Assembly: GCF_026341515.1 (NCBI RefSeq)
Contig: NZ_JAPEOK010000001.1
Span: 5,332,001 to 5,396,000, forward strand
Direction: 5' to 3'
Length of the DNA stretch: 64,000 bases
Source: Streptomyces sp. NBC_00878
GTDB lineage: Bacteria > Actinomycetota > Actinomycetes > Streptomycetales > Streptomycetaceae
Part shown: in pieces, positions 52,282 to 64,000 of the stretch
How positions within the stretch are numbered: the stretch's first letter is position 1
How the letters are laid out: each line of letters begins with the position of its first letter
Program-made: the position numbers and the translations under genes
The notes under the pieces: model-generated
Seen by the model: only the letters and a program-made list of their open reading frames with translations
The model's database searches: none
Told to the model about the DNA's origin: nothing

Positions 52282-52823
52282 GCGAGAACACACCCGATCC
52301 GAAGCCCGAGCCGGCGAAGGACCCGGAGCCCTCCGGCGTCGACCTCGCGCGCGTGGCCCTGCGCGCGGCGAAAGAACAGGCACGCGCGCGTGGGGACGCG
52401 GCGCGGCAGAAGAAGCAGGCGCGGCGCGGCGGCCTGCGCTCGGGCGCGCACGCCGACGGCCGCGACCCGATGGCGCTCGGCTCCGCCATCAACCGGCTCA
52501 TCACGGAGCGCGGCTGGGAGACCCCGGCCGCCGTCGGCGGTGTCATGGGCCGCTGGCCGCAGATCGTCGGCGACGACCTGGCCAACCACTGCGTACCGGA
52601 GAAGTACGACGAGGACGAGCGCGTACTGATCGTGCGCTGCGACTCGACGGCCTGGGCGACGAACCTGCGGCTGCTGGCTCCGCAGCTGGTCGCCCGCCTG
52701 AACGAGGACCTCGGGCACGGCTCGGTGCGGCTGATCAAGGTGCTCGGTCCCGCGGGTCCCGCCCAGCGCTTCGGCCCCTTGCGCGCGCCCGGCAGCACCG
52801 GTCCCGGTGACACCTACGGGTGA
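52278..52823 (+). CDS. dciA: DUF721 protein, DciA-like helicase loader
   Basis: 181 aa, ATG at 52278 overlapping recF by 4 bp. After a charged N-tail (1-60) the DUF721 domain runs from about 68 to 155: [49 protein letters not shown] and RLIKVLG. In bacteria lacking DnaC or DnaI, DciA proteins help DnaB load onto DNA, and Streptomyces lack those loaders. The place between recF and gyrB is conserved in actinobacteria. Confidence 0.87.
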   Translation: MSENTPDPKPEPAKDPEPSGVDLARVALRAAKEQARARGDAARQKKQARRGGLRSGAHADGRDPMALGSAINRLITERGWETPAAVGGVMGRWPQIVGDDLANHCVPEKYDEDERVLIVRCDSTAWATNLRLLAPQLVARLNEDLGHGSVRLIKVLGPAGPAQRFGPLRAPGSTGPGDTYG

Positions 52824-55194
<2,371 letters not shown>

Positions 55195-55236
55195 GTCGGT
55201 CTCAGCTGACCGCACCAGAAAGGATCTTCACCAGCA

Positions 55237-57837
<2,601 letters not shown>

Positions 57838-57855
57838 CGCGAGGAGTGAGCCATC

Positions 57856-58680
57856 GTGAGCGGAGCCACGGGCGCCGGTTCGACCGATACGGATACGGAC
57901 GGCGGCCGTGGCCCCGCCACGGAGACGACCCACTCCCATGACTCTCATGGATCCCAGGGGGGAACTGTGACGGACACCAGAGGCCCGCAGACGCCGCAGT
58001 ACGCGGCGGGTGCGGCCCCAGGCTCGCAGGTGCCTCCGGGCCCGGCGCCTTCTCCGGGGCCGGCGCCGGGGCCGGGACCAGCTCCGGGGCCGACTCCGGG
58101 ACCGATTCCCGGGCCGCCTCCCGGGCCGCCTCCCGGGCCGGCGGCTCCTGTGGGCGCGGCGGTACCGCCGGCTCCGGGCTCTCCGCTGCCCGGGGAGCGG
58201 CAGCCGCAGCAGTCTGCTCAGCCGTATCACCCGCCCCAGGCGTACCCGGTACAGCCGGCGCCCTCCGGCGCCGTCCGCAGGCCGCGCACCGGGGCGCGTA
58301 CGACGCCGCGCACGCGCAAGGCGCGCCTGCGGGTGGCCAAGGCCGACCCCTGGTCGGTGATGAAGGTCAGCTTCCTGCTCTCCATCGCGCTCGGCATCTG
58401 CACGATCGTCGCGGCCGCGGTGCTGTGGATGGTCATGGACGCCATGGGCGTCTTCTCCACGGTGGGCGGCACGATCTCCGAGGCCACCGGCTCGAACGAG
58501 TCCAACGGCTTCGACCTGCAGTCCTTCCTGTCGCTGCCGCGTGTGCTCATCTTCACGTCGATCATCGCGGTCATCGACGTCGTCCTCGCCACCGCGCTCG
58601 CCACCCTCGGCGCGTTCATCTACAACCTCTCCGCGGGCTTCGTCGGCGGTATCGAGTTGACGCTCGCGGAGGATGAGTAA
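57856..58680 (+). CDS. DUF3566 transmembrane protein
   Basis: 274 aa, GTG at 57856, 18 bp after gyrA. The first 150 residues are disordered, with a run of PGPAPGP-like repeats. The DUF3566 domain follows: KADPWSVMKVSFLLSIALGI, a first membrane helix, a short loop with TISEATGSNE, and a second helix ending in GFVGGIELTLAEDE. It is always found behind gyrA in actinobacteria (Rv0007 in Mycobacterium) and is thought to act at the membrane in cell division or growth; the exact job is unknown. Confidence 0.9.
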   Translation: MSGATGAGSTDTDTDGGRGPATETTHSHDSHGSQGGTVTDTRGPQTPQYAAGAAPGSQVPPGPAPSPGPAPGPGPAPGPTPGPIPGPPPGPPPGPAAPVGAAVPPAPGSPLPGERQPQQSAQPYHPPQAYPVQPAPSGAVRRPRTGARTTPRTRKARLRVAKADPWSVMKVSFLLSIALGICTIVAAAVLWMVMDAMGVFSTVGGTISEATGSNESNGFDLQSFLSLPRVLIFTSIIAVIDVVLATALATLGAFIYNLSAGFVGGIELTLAEDE

Positions 58681-58703
58681 AACGTTGTCGTAACCGCTTC
58701 ACG

Positions 58704-58738
58704 GTGAGAGCTCGTCCCTGTCGGGGATGAGCTCTCAC
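58704..58738 (+). terminator. Hairpin after the gyrBA-DUF3566 operon
   Basis: GTGAGAGCTC pairs with GAGCTCTCAC around GTCCC/GGGGA, 23 bp after the DUF3566 stop. No T run is present. Confidence 0.7.
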
Positions 58739-58846
58739 GCTGTCGGAGCGGGCGGGAGCGGGGCCCGGATACCGATTTTGGGACTGACCCCGTCGTGCGC
58801 TAATCTTCAGAGGTCAGCGCGCGGGACATACACCGCAGAGCGCGGC

Positions 58847-58920
58847 GGGGCTATAGCTCAGTTGGTTAGAGCGCATCCCTGATAAGGATGAGGCCACAGG
58901 TTCAAATCCTGTTAGCCCCA
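58847..58920 (+). tRNA. tRNA-Ile (anticodon GAT)
   Basis: 74 nt fold into a full cloverleaf: acceptor GGGGCTA/TAGCCCC, D stem GCTC/GAGC, anticodon stem CATCC/GGATG with loop CTGATAA, T stem ACAGG/CCTGT with loop TTCAAAT, discriminator A. CCA is not encoded (CAT follows). Its position behind gyrA is conserved in Streptomyces. Confidence 0.97.
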
Positions 58921-59483
58921 CATCTAGAAGCAGTGTCGAGAAGGCGTTTCCCCTGGTGGGAGGCGCCTTCTTTGTGTTTGGAGACTGGGGCGGGGTGCTT
59001 GGGGTGCGCTGGTCCGGGAGGGGCTGGATCGGGGCTGCGGAGGACGATCGTCTTTCGGGATTCACTCAACTCCTCCCAGCCTTGCGGGGCTTATGACCTA
59101 CGGGTGCTCCGGCTGAGAGCGGACCGTCCCAACCCCGTTTCCTCCGAGCGGTGTCCTATGGCGTTGGAACGGCCGTGAGCAGGTCTGGGCGGGTGTTTCG
59201 GGAGAGCGCCGCGAGAGCGCGAGGAGAGCGCCGGGATAGGTGGGCTCGGAGCCCTCAGCTGTCCTCCTGTGTCTTCCTGCACCTCGCGGGCCGGCGGAAG
59301 CAGGAGATCCTGCCCCGGGGTGCTTCTCGCCGGTGACGCTCCCTCGGATTCCGAGGTCCTCGCGGGCGGCTTCGTGGAAGGCGTCGCGGATGCGTCGACG
59401 CCAGTCGTCCAGGGCGCCTGTGATCTTCCCCGTCGCCTGTCAGCCGATCTCGGAGGAGGACGTTCAGTTCGTGGCCGGCCTCG
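58921..59483. other. Gene-poor stretch after tRNA-Ile
   Basis: 563 bp with no convincing intact gene. A hairpin (GGCGTTTCCC...GGGAGGCGCC, about 58943-58969) close behind the tRNA may be its terminator. On the minus strand around 59345-59430 a short reading frame looks coding-like (GALDDWRRRIRDAFHEAARE), but I do not recognise it and no start is evident; it may be a gene remnant. Confidence 0.4.
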
Positions 59484-60161
59484 GCCGAGATCCGGCGCAA
59501 CGCGGCCTGTGGGGTGCGTGCGGTGACGTTCAGCGAGATCCCGACGTCTGGGGCTGGCGTCGATCCACATCGGTTACTGGGACCCGATTCCTTGCCTGGG
59601 ACCCGTTCTTCGCCGTCTGCCAGGAGACTGGGACTCCGGTGAACCTGCGCATCGGGTCGAGCAGCCAGATGCCGGCGGCGTCTCCGGACGCGCCGCCCAC
59701 CGTCCAGTCAGCGCTCAGCTTCATCCACGCCGTGGCGTGGATGAAGGACTTCCTGTTCACCGGGGTCCTGGTGAAGTTTCCTCGGCTCGAACTCGCCTAT
59801 AGCGAGGGGTAGATGGGGTGGATTCCGTACGCCCTGGAGCGAGCCGACGACGTGTGGGAGGGGCGCCGGGCTTCGGGCGGGGGTGCGGGATCTGATCCCG
59901 GATCCGCCGTCGTCGTGCTGATACCGGCAGATCTTCTGCTGCTTCTACCGCGGCAAACACGGCATCGAGGCGATCGAGACCGTGGGCGTGAACAACACGA
60001 CCCTCGAGACGGACTACCCGCACGTCGACTCGACGTGGCCGGAGGCAAAGAAGGGGGCGGCGGAGCGTGTGAGTGGGCTGCCGGATGACGTGGCGTACAA
60101 GCTGTTGCGAGGGAATGCGATTCGGATGTTGGAGCTGTCTTTTGATGATGGTGAAGCCTGA
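59484..60161 (+). pseudogene. Amidohydrolase (amidohydrolase_2 family) pseudogene, C-terminal part
   Basis: Pieces of one metal-dependent amidohydrolase can be read in order but in changing frames: AEIRRNAACGVRAVTFSEIP, then LGLASIHIGYWDP, then FFAVCQETGTPVNLRIGSSS to LELAYSEG, an in-frame TAG at 59810-59812, MGWIPYALERADDVWEG, and finally FYRGKHGIEAIE, LETDYPHVDSTWP and KLLRGNAIRMLEL ending at 60161. The frame breaks near 59550, 59590 and 59870, and the N-terminal half is missing. A 19-bp imperfect tandem duplication (TGGGACCCG at 59578 and 59597) explains one break. The gene is dead. Confidence 0.8.
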
Positions 60162-60261
60162 GTCGGTAGTTCGGCCGTGCTCCTCTTCGCGATGGTCACG
60201 CGCCGTTGTGTGGCGGAGCGGGAAGCGACTGGGTGCGCGCAGCCGTGGCGCAGCGAACGAT

Positions 60262-60387
60262 ATGAGACCGGACGTGATCGGCGACGCGCTGCACGAGCTG
60301 TGGAGTTACGACCCGACGCGGTTCACGTACATCAAGGCGCACTGGCGCGACTACGTGTTCCACGTGAATGAGAAGGCGCAGGGGTGA
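60262..60387 (+). CDS. Short unknown reading frame, probably a gene fragment
   Basis: 41 aa from ATG at 60262. The peptide (HELWSYDPTRFTYIKAHWRD, ending VFHVNEKAQG) has ordinary protein composition, unlike the shadows around it, but there is no ribosome binding site. It may be the C-terminal remnant of a larger gene. I do not recognise it. Confidence 0.3.
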   Translation: MRPDVIGDALHELWSYDPTRFTYIKAHWRDYVFHVNEKAQG

Positions 60388-60494
60388 CAGGGGGCGGAGA
60401 GGTGATTGGAGTGCCGTTATCGGCGGGGAGGCGAGGAGACGCGCCTCCGCGTCGTCCTGGAGATGACCGACCTCGGCTGCACCAGAGGTCGGTC

Positions 60495-60542
60495 CGGGCG
60501 GGCTTTCACCCCAGGTCGCAGATTCAAATCCCATTGGCCTCA
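60495..60542 (+). other. tRNA-like 3' relic
   Basis: CTTTCAC (60503-60509) resembles an anticodon loop, and TTCAAAT (60523-60529) a T loop, followed by CCCATTGGCCTCA. The stems no longer pair properly and no 5' half is found. The last 23 bases agree at about 17 positions with the 3' end of tRNA-Ile at 58847-58920. A terminator follows directly, as behind a tRNA. Confidence 0.35.
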
Positions 60543-60548
60543 CGCAAC

Positions 60549-60581
60549 AAGACCCCCCAACCAGTCCTGGTTGGGGGTCTT
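60549..60581 (+). terminator. Hairpin terminator
   Basis: AAGACCCCCCAACCAG and CTGGTTGGGGGTCTT pair with one bulged C and a 2-nt loop, ending in TCTTCG. Confidence 0.75.
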
Positions 60582-60630
60582 CGCAGTGTGCCCGGTGTGT
60601 ACGCAAGTTCGCCCCGGACGTGAGGTGCGT

Positions 60631-60656
60631 GAGAGGTGATCAAGAGAGGTGATCAA
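60631..60656. repeat. Tandem 13-bp repeat
   Basis: GAGAGGTGATCAA occurs twice in a row (60631-60643 and 60644-60656), with a degenerate third copy (GAGACGTAATCG) following. Confidence 0.7.
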
Positions 60657-60669
60657 GAGACGTAATCGA

Positions 60670-60741
60670 GGTCTACGTAGAGGCCGAGTTACGCGGAAGA
60701 GGGTCTACGTAGGGGCCTGTTTGTCGGCGCTCGGTCTACGT
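60670..60741. repeat. Three GGTCTACGT iterons at about 32-bp spacing
   Basis: GGTCTACGTAGAGGCC (60670-60685), GGTCTACGTAGGGGCC (60702-60717) and GGTCTACGT (60733-60741) are spaced 32 and 31 bp. The first contains the perfect palindrome TCTACGTAGA. They lie at the 3' end of the following minus-strand gene. Confidence 0.6.
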
Positions 60742-61077
60742 CCGGTCCGTGCAGTGGGCGGCGGAGTCCGTCGCGGGCTCCTCCTCGTCGGAGGTCTCGC
60801 CCGTGTCCGTCGGCGCGCGGTGGCGGCAGCTCGGTGAGGAGCCGTGGGCCTCGGCGCGGATGCGTTGCTTCATAGTGGGGGGCAGGGAGCGGGCGAAGGC
60901 CCACGCCCAGGCGGCCGTCGGCGGGAGCGTCACGGCCGCGGTGCTGTTGCGCGGGCTCTCCGGCTGCTGTACCGGTGTGGCCGCGCGGGCCGTGGCGACG
61001 AGTCCGAGCGTCGTGCACAGTGCGATGAACGCGGTGATGACCGCGGTCCACAGCTTCATGACCCTGTTCTTGGCCAT
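60736..61077 (-). CDS. Small secreted protein, DUF6344-like
   Basis: 113 aa; ATG at 61077 preceded by GTGAGG. A signal peptide is clear: basic start MAKNRVMKLW, hydrophobic core TAVITAFIALCTTLGLVA and cleavage region ARA-ATP. The mature part is short, with WAWAFARSLPPTMKQRIRAEAHG and a tail rich in Thr, Glu and Asp with two cysteines. It resembles Streptomyces proteins named DUF6344, of unknown function, probably exported. Confidence 0.65.
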   Translation of the reverse strand: MAKNRVMKLWTAVITAFIALCTTLGLVATARAATPVQQPESPRNSTAAVTLPPTAAWAWAFARSLPPTMKQRIRAEAHGSSPSCRHRAPTDTGETSDEEEPATDSAAHCTDRT

Positions 61078-61403
61078 GGCCCCTCACTTTCGGGTTGGGC
61101 GATTTGCGTACTTTCCTCATGATGTGTATGGAGGTCGCGAAGTGGTGGATCCGCGCCCGTGGCGCGTCGATCTTCAGATCAACACCACCCAGATGGACCC
61201 AAGAAGACCGAAAAGCAGGGAAAAGTAGAGAAAGTCACAGTGTGTGGTGACTGTTCACGCTCCGCAGGGAGCGCTGCCGTCCGGTTCTACTGCTGTGTGC
61301 CGGGCGGGAGTTGGCGACCGGCGCAGGTCACCGATCGGTATCGGCCGGTGTGTATAGTCGGGCGGCAGAAGTCCCCTACGTCAAGGAAAGACGAGGTCGC
61401 GCG
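61078..61403 (+). other. Intergenic region upstream of the DLW-39-like gene
   Basis: 326 bp. A -10-like TATAGT at 61353-61358 lies 45 bp upstream of the next start, just after the inverted repeat CCGAT-CGGT-ATCGG (61331-61344). No clear -35 is seen. No gene is supported. Confidence 0.35.
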
Positions 61404-61532
61404 GTGAAGAAGCTTCTCCTGGTCGCACTGGCCGCCATCGGCGGGCTCCTCGTGTACCGCCAGATCCAGGCGGATCGCGCCGAGCAGGATCTGTGGACGG
61501 AGGCGACCGACTCCGTGCCCACGGGTTCGTGA
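61404..61532 (+). CDS. DLW-39 family small membrane protein
   Basis: 42 aa; GTG at 61404 with GAGG 8 nt upstream. The peptide starts KKLLLVALAAIGGLLVYRQ, a short membrane helix, and then has the family hallmark DLW in ADRAEQDLWTEATD. These tiny proteins are conserved near gyrA in Streptomyces and other actinobacteria; the function is unknown. A good terminator follows. Confidence 0.82.
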   Translation: MKKLLLVALAAIGGLLVYRQIQADRAEQDLWTEATDSVPTGS

Positions 61533-61557
61533 GTATCGACGACAGTCTCAGTACAGA

Positions 61558-61584
61558 CCCCGGCCGCCTCGCGGTCGGGGTTTT
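61558..61584 (+). terminator. Terminator after the DLW-39 gene
   Basis: CCCCGGCCGC, loop CTC, GCGGTCGGGG then TTTT; one mismatch in a 10-bp stem. Confidence 0.85.
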
Positions 61585-61798
61585 GTGTTGCCAGGGTGCC
61601 AGGGGGCGTAGGTCACGACAGAGCGTCGTGGACGTCACAGGAAGCGCTTGAGTAGCTGAAGAAGGGATGACGCGGCGGCCGGAGGGGCAGGATGGTCGAG
61701 GCTTCGCGGCGTCCGGGACGGCTTCGGGACAGTGATGGTGCCGGTCCGCGGATGCCCGGTGAGTGACGATCCGGTGCTACGGCGAGGGGTGGCGCGTG

Positions 61799-63250
61799 AT
61801 GGGGCGGCGCACGGGACGGTGGCGCGGCCGTACGGTCCTGGCCGGGGCGGCGGCGCTGTTCTCGGTCGTGGCGTCGGTGGGGCAGGCGACGGCGGCCGGT
61901 ACTCCCCCTCCGTACCGCTTCGCCGCCGACGCCGAACGGGTCGAGGGCACGACGACGGCCACGGACGCCGTACGGCTGACCCCCGGCACGACCTACCGGA
62001 GCTCCATCCGAAACAAGGGGAAGCTCTATTACGGGCTGCGGCTCGACGCCGTGTCCACCGCGTACGTGTCGGCCACCGCCGTCCCCAAGGCGGGAACGAA
62101 GGTCGTGTACGCGGACGGCATCAAGGTGTCCATCCAGGACCCCAACGGCCACAAGTGCTTCTCCGGAGACGCCGCCGAAGCACGCTTCGGCCCCACCGAG
62201 ACCCCGCGACCGCTCACCGCCTGGGCCTCGCGCAGGACCGGCCCCGGCACGTATTCGTGCAAGGGCGCGGGGACGTACTCCGTGCTCGTCGAGCGCATCA
62301 GCGGGGCCGAGTCCTCGCCGGACGACTGGGAGCTGGAGCTTCGGTACGTGTCGGAGCCCGCGCTGAAGAAGGCCGCTTCGACGACCGCCCCCGAGGTCTG
62401 GAACTCCGCTTCCCCGCAAGTGATCGACGGCCCCGCCAGGCCCCGTAAGGGCGGTACGAGCTTCAACGAGGCGCGTGCCCTGGAACAGGGCGTCTGGAAA
62501 GACCTGGTGCAGGCCGGGCAGACGCTCTTCTACCGCGTTCCCGTCGACTGGGGGCAACAGTTCTACGCCACCGCCGAACTGGGTCCCGCGAGCGGCGACG
62601 GATTCCTGGGCAACGCCCTCGGCCTGTCGCTCTACAACCCGGTGCGCGCCCTGGTGGACGACGCCGGCGCCGGATACGACGGCACGCAGAAGTCGGCCAC
62701 GCTGGAGCCGCTGCCCCCCGTCGCCTACGAGAACCGGTACGACATCGACGATCAGGTGAGCGGCATGCGGTTCGCGGGCTGGTACTACCTGGCCGTGCAC
62801 CTCGGCGAGGAGATGGCCGACAAGTTCGGCGACGGGCCGTTGGATCTGACGCTGCGCGTGCGGGTGAGCGGTGTGGCCGGGGCGCCGGTTGCGTACGACG
62901 GAGCCGTCGTGCCGCGTGACGTGTTCGACGTCACCGCGGGGGACAAGGACGCGGCGTCGATCGGCGCCGTGGCGCCTGGCGGGGACGGGGACGGGGACGC
63001 GGGACCGGACGGGAACACCGCGATGAAGGCGGTGGCCGCGGGCGGGATCGGCGCGGGGACCGTACTGGTCCTGGGGCTCGGTGTGTGGACCGTGGTCGCG
63101 AGACGGCGGGCGGCGGCGGCGGCCGGAGCGGCGGCACCCGCAGCGGGGAGTCCCGGAGCAGGGAGTCCCGGAGCGGGGGCGGTGGCCGTGCCGTTCGCCG
63201 ACCGGCCGGACGCGCGGTCGCGGGAGTACGGGCCTCCGCGAACCTGGTAG
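61799..63250 (+). CDS. Secreted, C-terminally membrane-anchored protein of unknown function
   Basis: 483 aa; ATG at 61799 (GTG at 61796 is an alternative, with GAGG at better spacing). A signal peptide (RGRTVLAGAAALFSVVASVG, cleaved near ATA-AG) leads to a large extracytoplasmic beta-rich region with two paired blocks: LTPGTTYRSSIRNKGKLYYGLRL and LEQGVWKDLVQAGQTLFYRVPVD each look like the start of a PPC-type domain. The C-terminus has one membrane helix (AGGIGAGTVLVLGLGVWTVV) and an Ala/Gly/Pro tail. I do not recognise the family by name. Confidence 0.78.
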   Translation: MGRRTGRWRGRTVLAGAAALFSVVASVGQATAAGTPPPYRFAADAERVEGTTTATDAVRLTPGTTYRSSIRNKGKLYYGLRLDAVSTAYVSATAVPKAGTKVVYADGIKVSIQDPNGHKCFSGDAAEARFGPTETPRPLTAWASRRTGPGTYSCKGAGTYSVLVERISGAESSPDDWELELRYVSEPALKKAASTTAPEVWNSASPQVIDGPARPRKGGTSFNEARALEQGVWKDLVQAGQTLFYRVPVDWGQQFYATAELGPASGDGFLGNALGLSLYNPVRALVDDAGAGYDGTQKSATLEPLPPVAYENRYDIDDQVSGMRFAGWYYLAVHLGEEMADKFGDGPLDLTLRVRVSGVAGAPVAYDGAVVPRDVFDVTAGDKDAASIGAVAPGGDGDGDAGPDGNTAMKAVAAGGIGAGTVLVLGLGVWTVVARRRAAAAAGAAAPAAGSPGAGSPGAGAVAVPFADRPDARSREYGPPRTW

Positions 63251-63336
63251 TCCACGGGCCAGGGCTGCCACAGTCCCCGGGCCCCGGGAGCCTGTCCTGA
63301 AGTCCATGGGCTCCCCGTGGACTACAGGCTGCAGGC

Positions 63337-64000
63337 TCAGATCTGTGTCAGCGCCCAGAATCCGACCGCGAAACAGGCCAGCGCGAGCAGGAGCACCGGA
63401 ACCGCCACGTTCGCGGGCGGCCCGGGCCGCCGCGGCGCCCGCCTGGCGCGATGCCGCGCAACTGGCTGCGGCTGAGGCGGAACCCGAACGTCTTGAGCGG
63501 TGTATGAAGCAGTAGAGGCGAATTCGCGCGGCTGCGGCGGCGACACGGGGGTCGGAGCCGAGACGTGCGGAGCCTGGGGGGAGGGCGTGTGAGTGGGTTC
63601 GTACGGCAGCGACGGGGAGTACGCGGGGTTCGGGATCGTCGGCGACGTGGGGGGAGTGGGAGGCTGCTCGGGCTGTGGTTGCGCCTGTGGGTGGGGCTGC
63701 GGCTGGTGCCGCTGTATGTGAGAGGTGCTGGTCCGGGGTGGGGGCGGCTGAGGGAAGCTGCCGCTGTCCGACACGGCGGGGGACTGCGGGGGGACGGGTG
63801 CGGTCGTCGGCGGTGGCGGTACGTCTCCGGGGGTGAGGGGAGACGGTACGGCGCCGGCGTGGGGATGCTGAGGAGCAATGTCCGCGGGAGGCGTCGGTGG
63901 GACAGCACCCGTGCGGGTCCGGGGCCAGGCCGTGTCGGTGTGGGCGTCGGGGGACACGGCACCGTGACGTGCCTCAGGAGACGTGGTCGCCTGGGGGGAT
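63337..64000 (-). CDS. Proline-rich tail-anchored membrane protein (5' end outside window)
   Basis: The frame ends at 63337 and is open to the window edge. A GTG at 63957 would give 206 aa but has no ribosome binding site, so the start may lie beyond 64000. The protein is mostly disordered and rich in Pro, Gln, Ser and Thr, followed by a basic stretch (ARHRARRAPRRPG) and one C-terminal hydrophobic segment (VAVPVLLLALACFAVGFWAL). It converges with the previous gene; between them are 11-bp inverted arms (63248-63258 and 63314-63324). The function is unknown. Confidence 0.6.
   Translation of the reverse strand, partial: SPQATTSPEARHGAVSPDAHTDTAWPRTRTGAVPPTPPADIAPQHPHAGAVPSPLTPGDVPPPPTTAPVPPQSPAVSDSGSFPQPPPPRTSTSHIQRHQPQPHPQAQPQPEQPPTPPTSPTIPNPAYSPSLPYEPTHTPSPQAPHVSAPTPVSPPQPREFASTASYTAQDVRVPPQPQPVARHRARRAPRRPGPPANVAVPVLLLALACFAVGFWALTQI

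Noticed and set aside
50440..52383. A 647-codon minus-strand frame opposite gnd and recF
   Set aside because: Antisense shadow of two well-identified genes, with no recognisable domain.
57990..58190. Proline-glycine repeat as a DNA repeat or CRISPR-like array
   Set aside because: The units are irregular codons of the PGPAPGP-like tail of the DUF3566 protein; no spacers exist.
58814..59065. Minus-strand peptide containing GFEPVASSLSGMRSNQLSYSP
   Set aside because: This is the antisense translation of tRNA-Ile, a common annotation artefact.
60355..60368. GTTCCACGTGAATG as a parS site
   Set aside because: Three mismatches to the palindrome and no symmetry in its second half.

Overview
The window is a 64 kb piece of a high-GC actinobacterial chromosome, almost certainly from a Streptomyces. 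It contains the replication origin and the conserved block running from dnaB through rplI, rpsR, ssb, rpsF, parAB, rsmG, jag, yidC, yidD, rnpA, rpmH, dnaA, oriC, dnaN, gnd, recF, dciA-like, gyrB and gyrA to tRNA-Ile. This is the gene order of Streptomyces coelicolor, and part of it (tRNA nucleotidyltransferase, murJ, sigM, anti-sigma, trxBA, parBA, rsmG) is shared with Mycobacterium. GTG starts, GGAGG-type ribosome binding sites, very high third-position GC, and many copies of the actinomycete parS palindrome GTTTCACGTGAAAC all agree with this.

Left flank (1-9960): accessory genes. These are two GNAT acetyltransferases, a GlcG/HbpS-like protein, an MFS exporter divergent from a MarR regulator, two IS110-family insertion sequences in opposite orientation, a serine beta-lactamase-like hydrolase, and a methyltransferase divergent from an XRE-cupin regulator.

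Core left of oriC (9986-45600): dnaB with an upstream DnaA-box cluster; a MATE transporter; the rpsF-ssb-rpsR-rplI operon; femX with an alanine-racemase-like gene; a GT87-like mannosyltransferase; a bifunctional penicillin-binding protein; PadR with inositol-1-phosphate synthase; an MFS protein; the LppU-like protein; CCA tRNA nucleotidyltransferase. Then comes a cell-envelope and redox block on the plus strand: DUF6049, murJ, pseudokinase, sigM, anti-sigma, and trxBA behind a sigma-R promoter. After that parBA and the rpmH-rnpA-yidD-yidC-jag-rsmG group lie on the minus strand.

Origin (45601-50053): rpmH and dnaA diverge across a control region with DnaA boxes. dnaA is followed by a roughly 1 kb non-coding oriC with about 17 DnaA-box-like 9-mers, then dnaN. 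Eleven perfect parS sites and one variant lie in the window, all on the dnaA side of oriC. ParB loads at these sites, and the parA and parB genes themselves contain them.

Right flank (50182-64000): gnd, recF, a DciA-like gene, gyrB, gyrA, a DUF3566 membrane protein and tRNA-Ile(GAT). Beyond the tRNA is a decayed stretch with an amidohydrolase pseudogene, a tRNA-like relic and short repeats. It is followed by small Streptomyces genes (DUF6344-like secreted protein, DLW-39-like peptide), a large secreted/anchored protein of unknown function and a proline-rich membrane protein that runs off the end. I found no CRISPR array, rRNA or complete prophage. The least explained features are the two IS110 elements, one with a strong 5' inverted repeat that could belong to a bridge-type RNA; parS sites embedded in genes and terminators; the DnaA-box cluster in front of dnaB; and the decayed region after tRNA-Ile.
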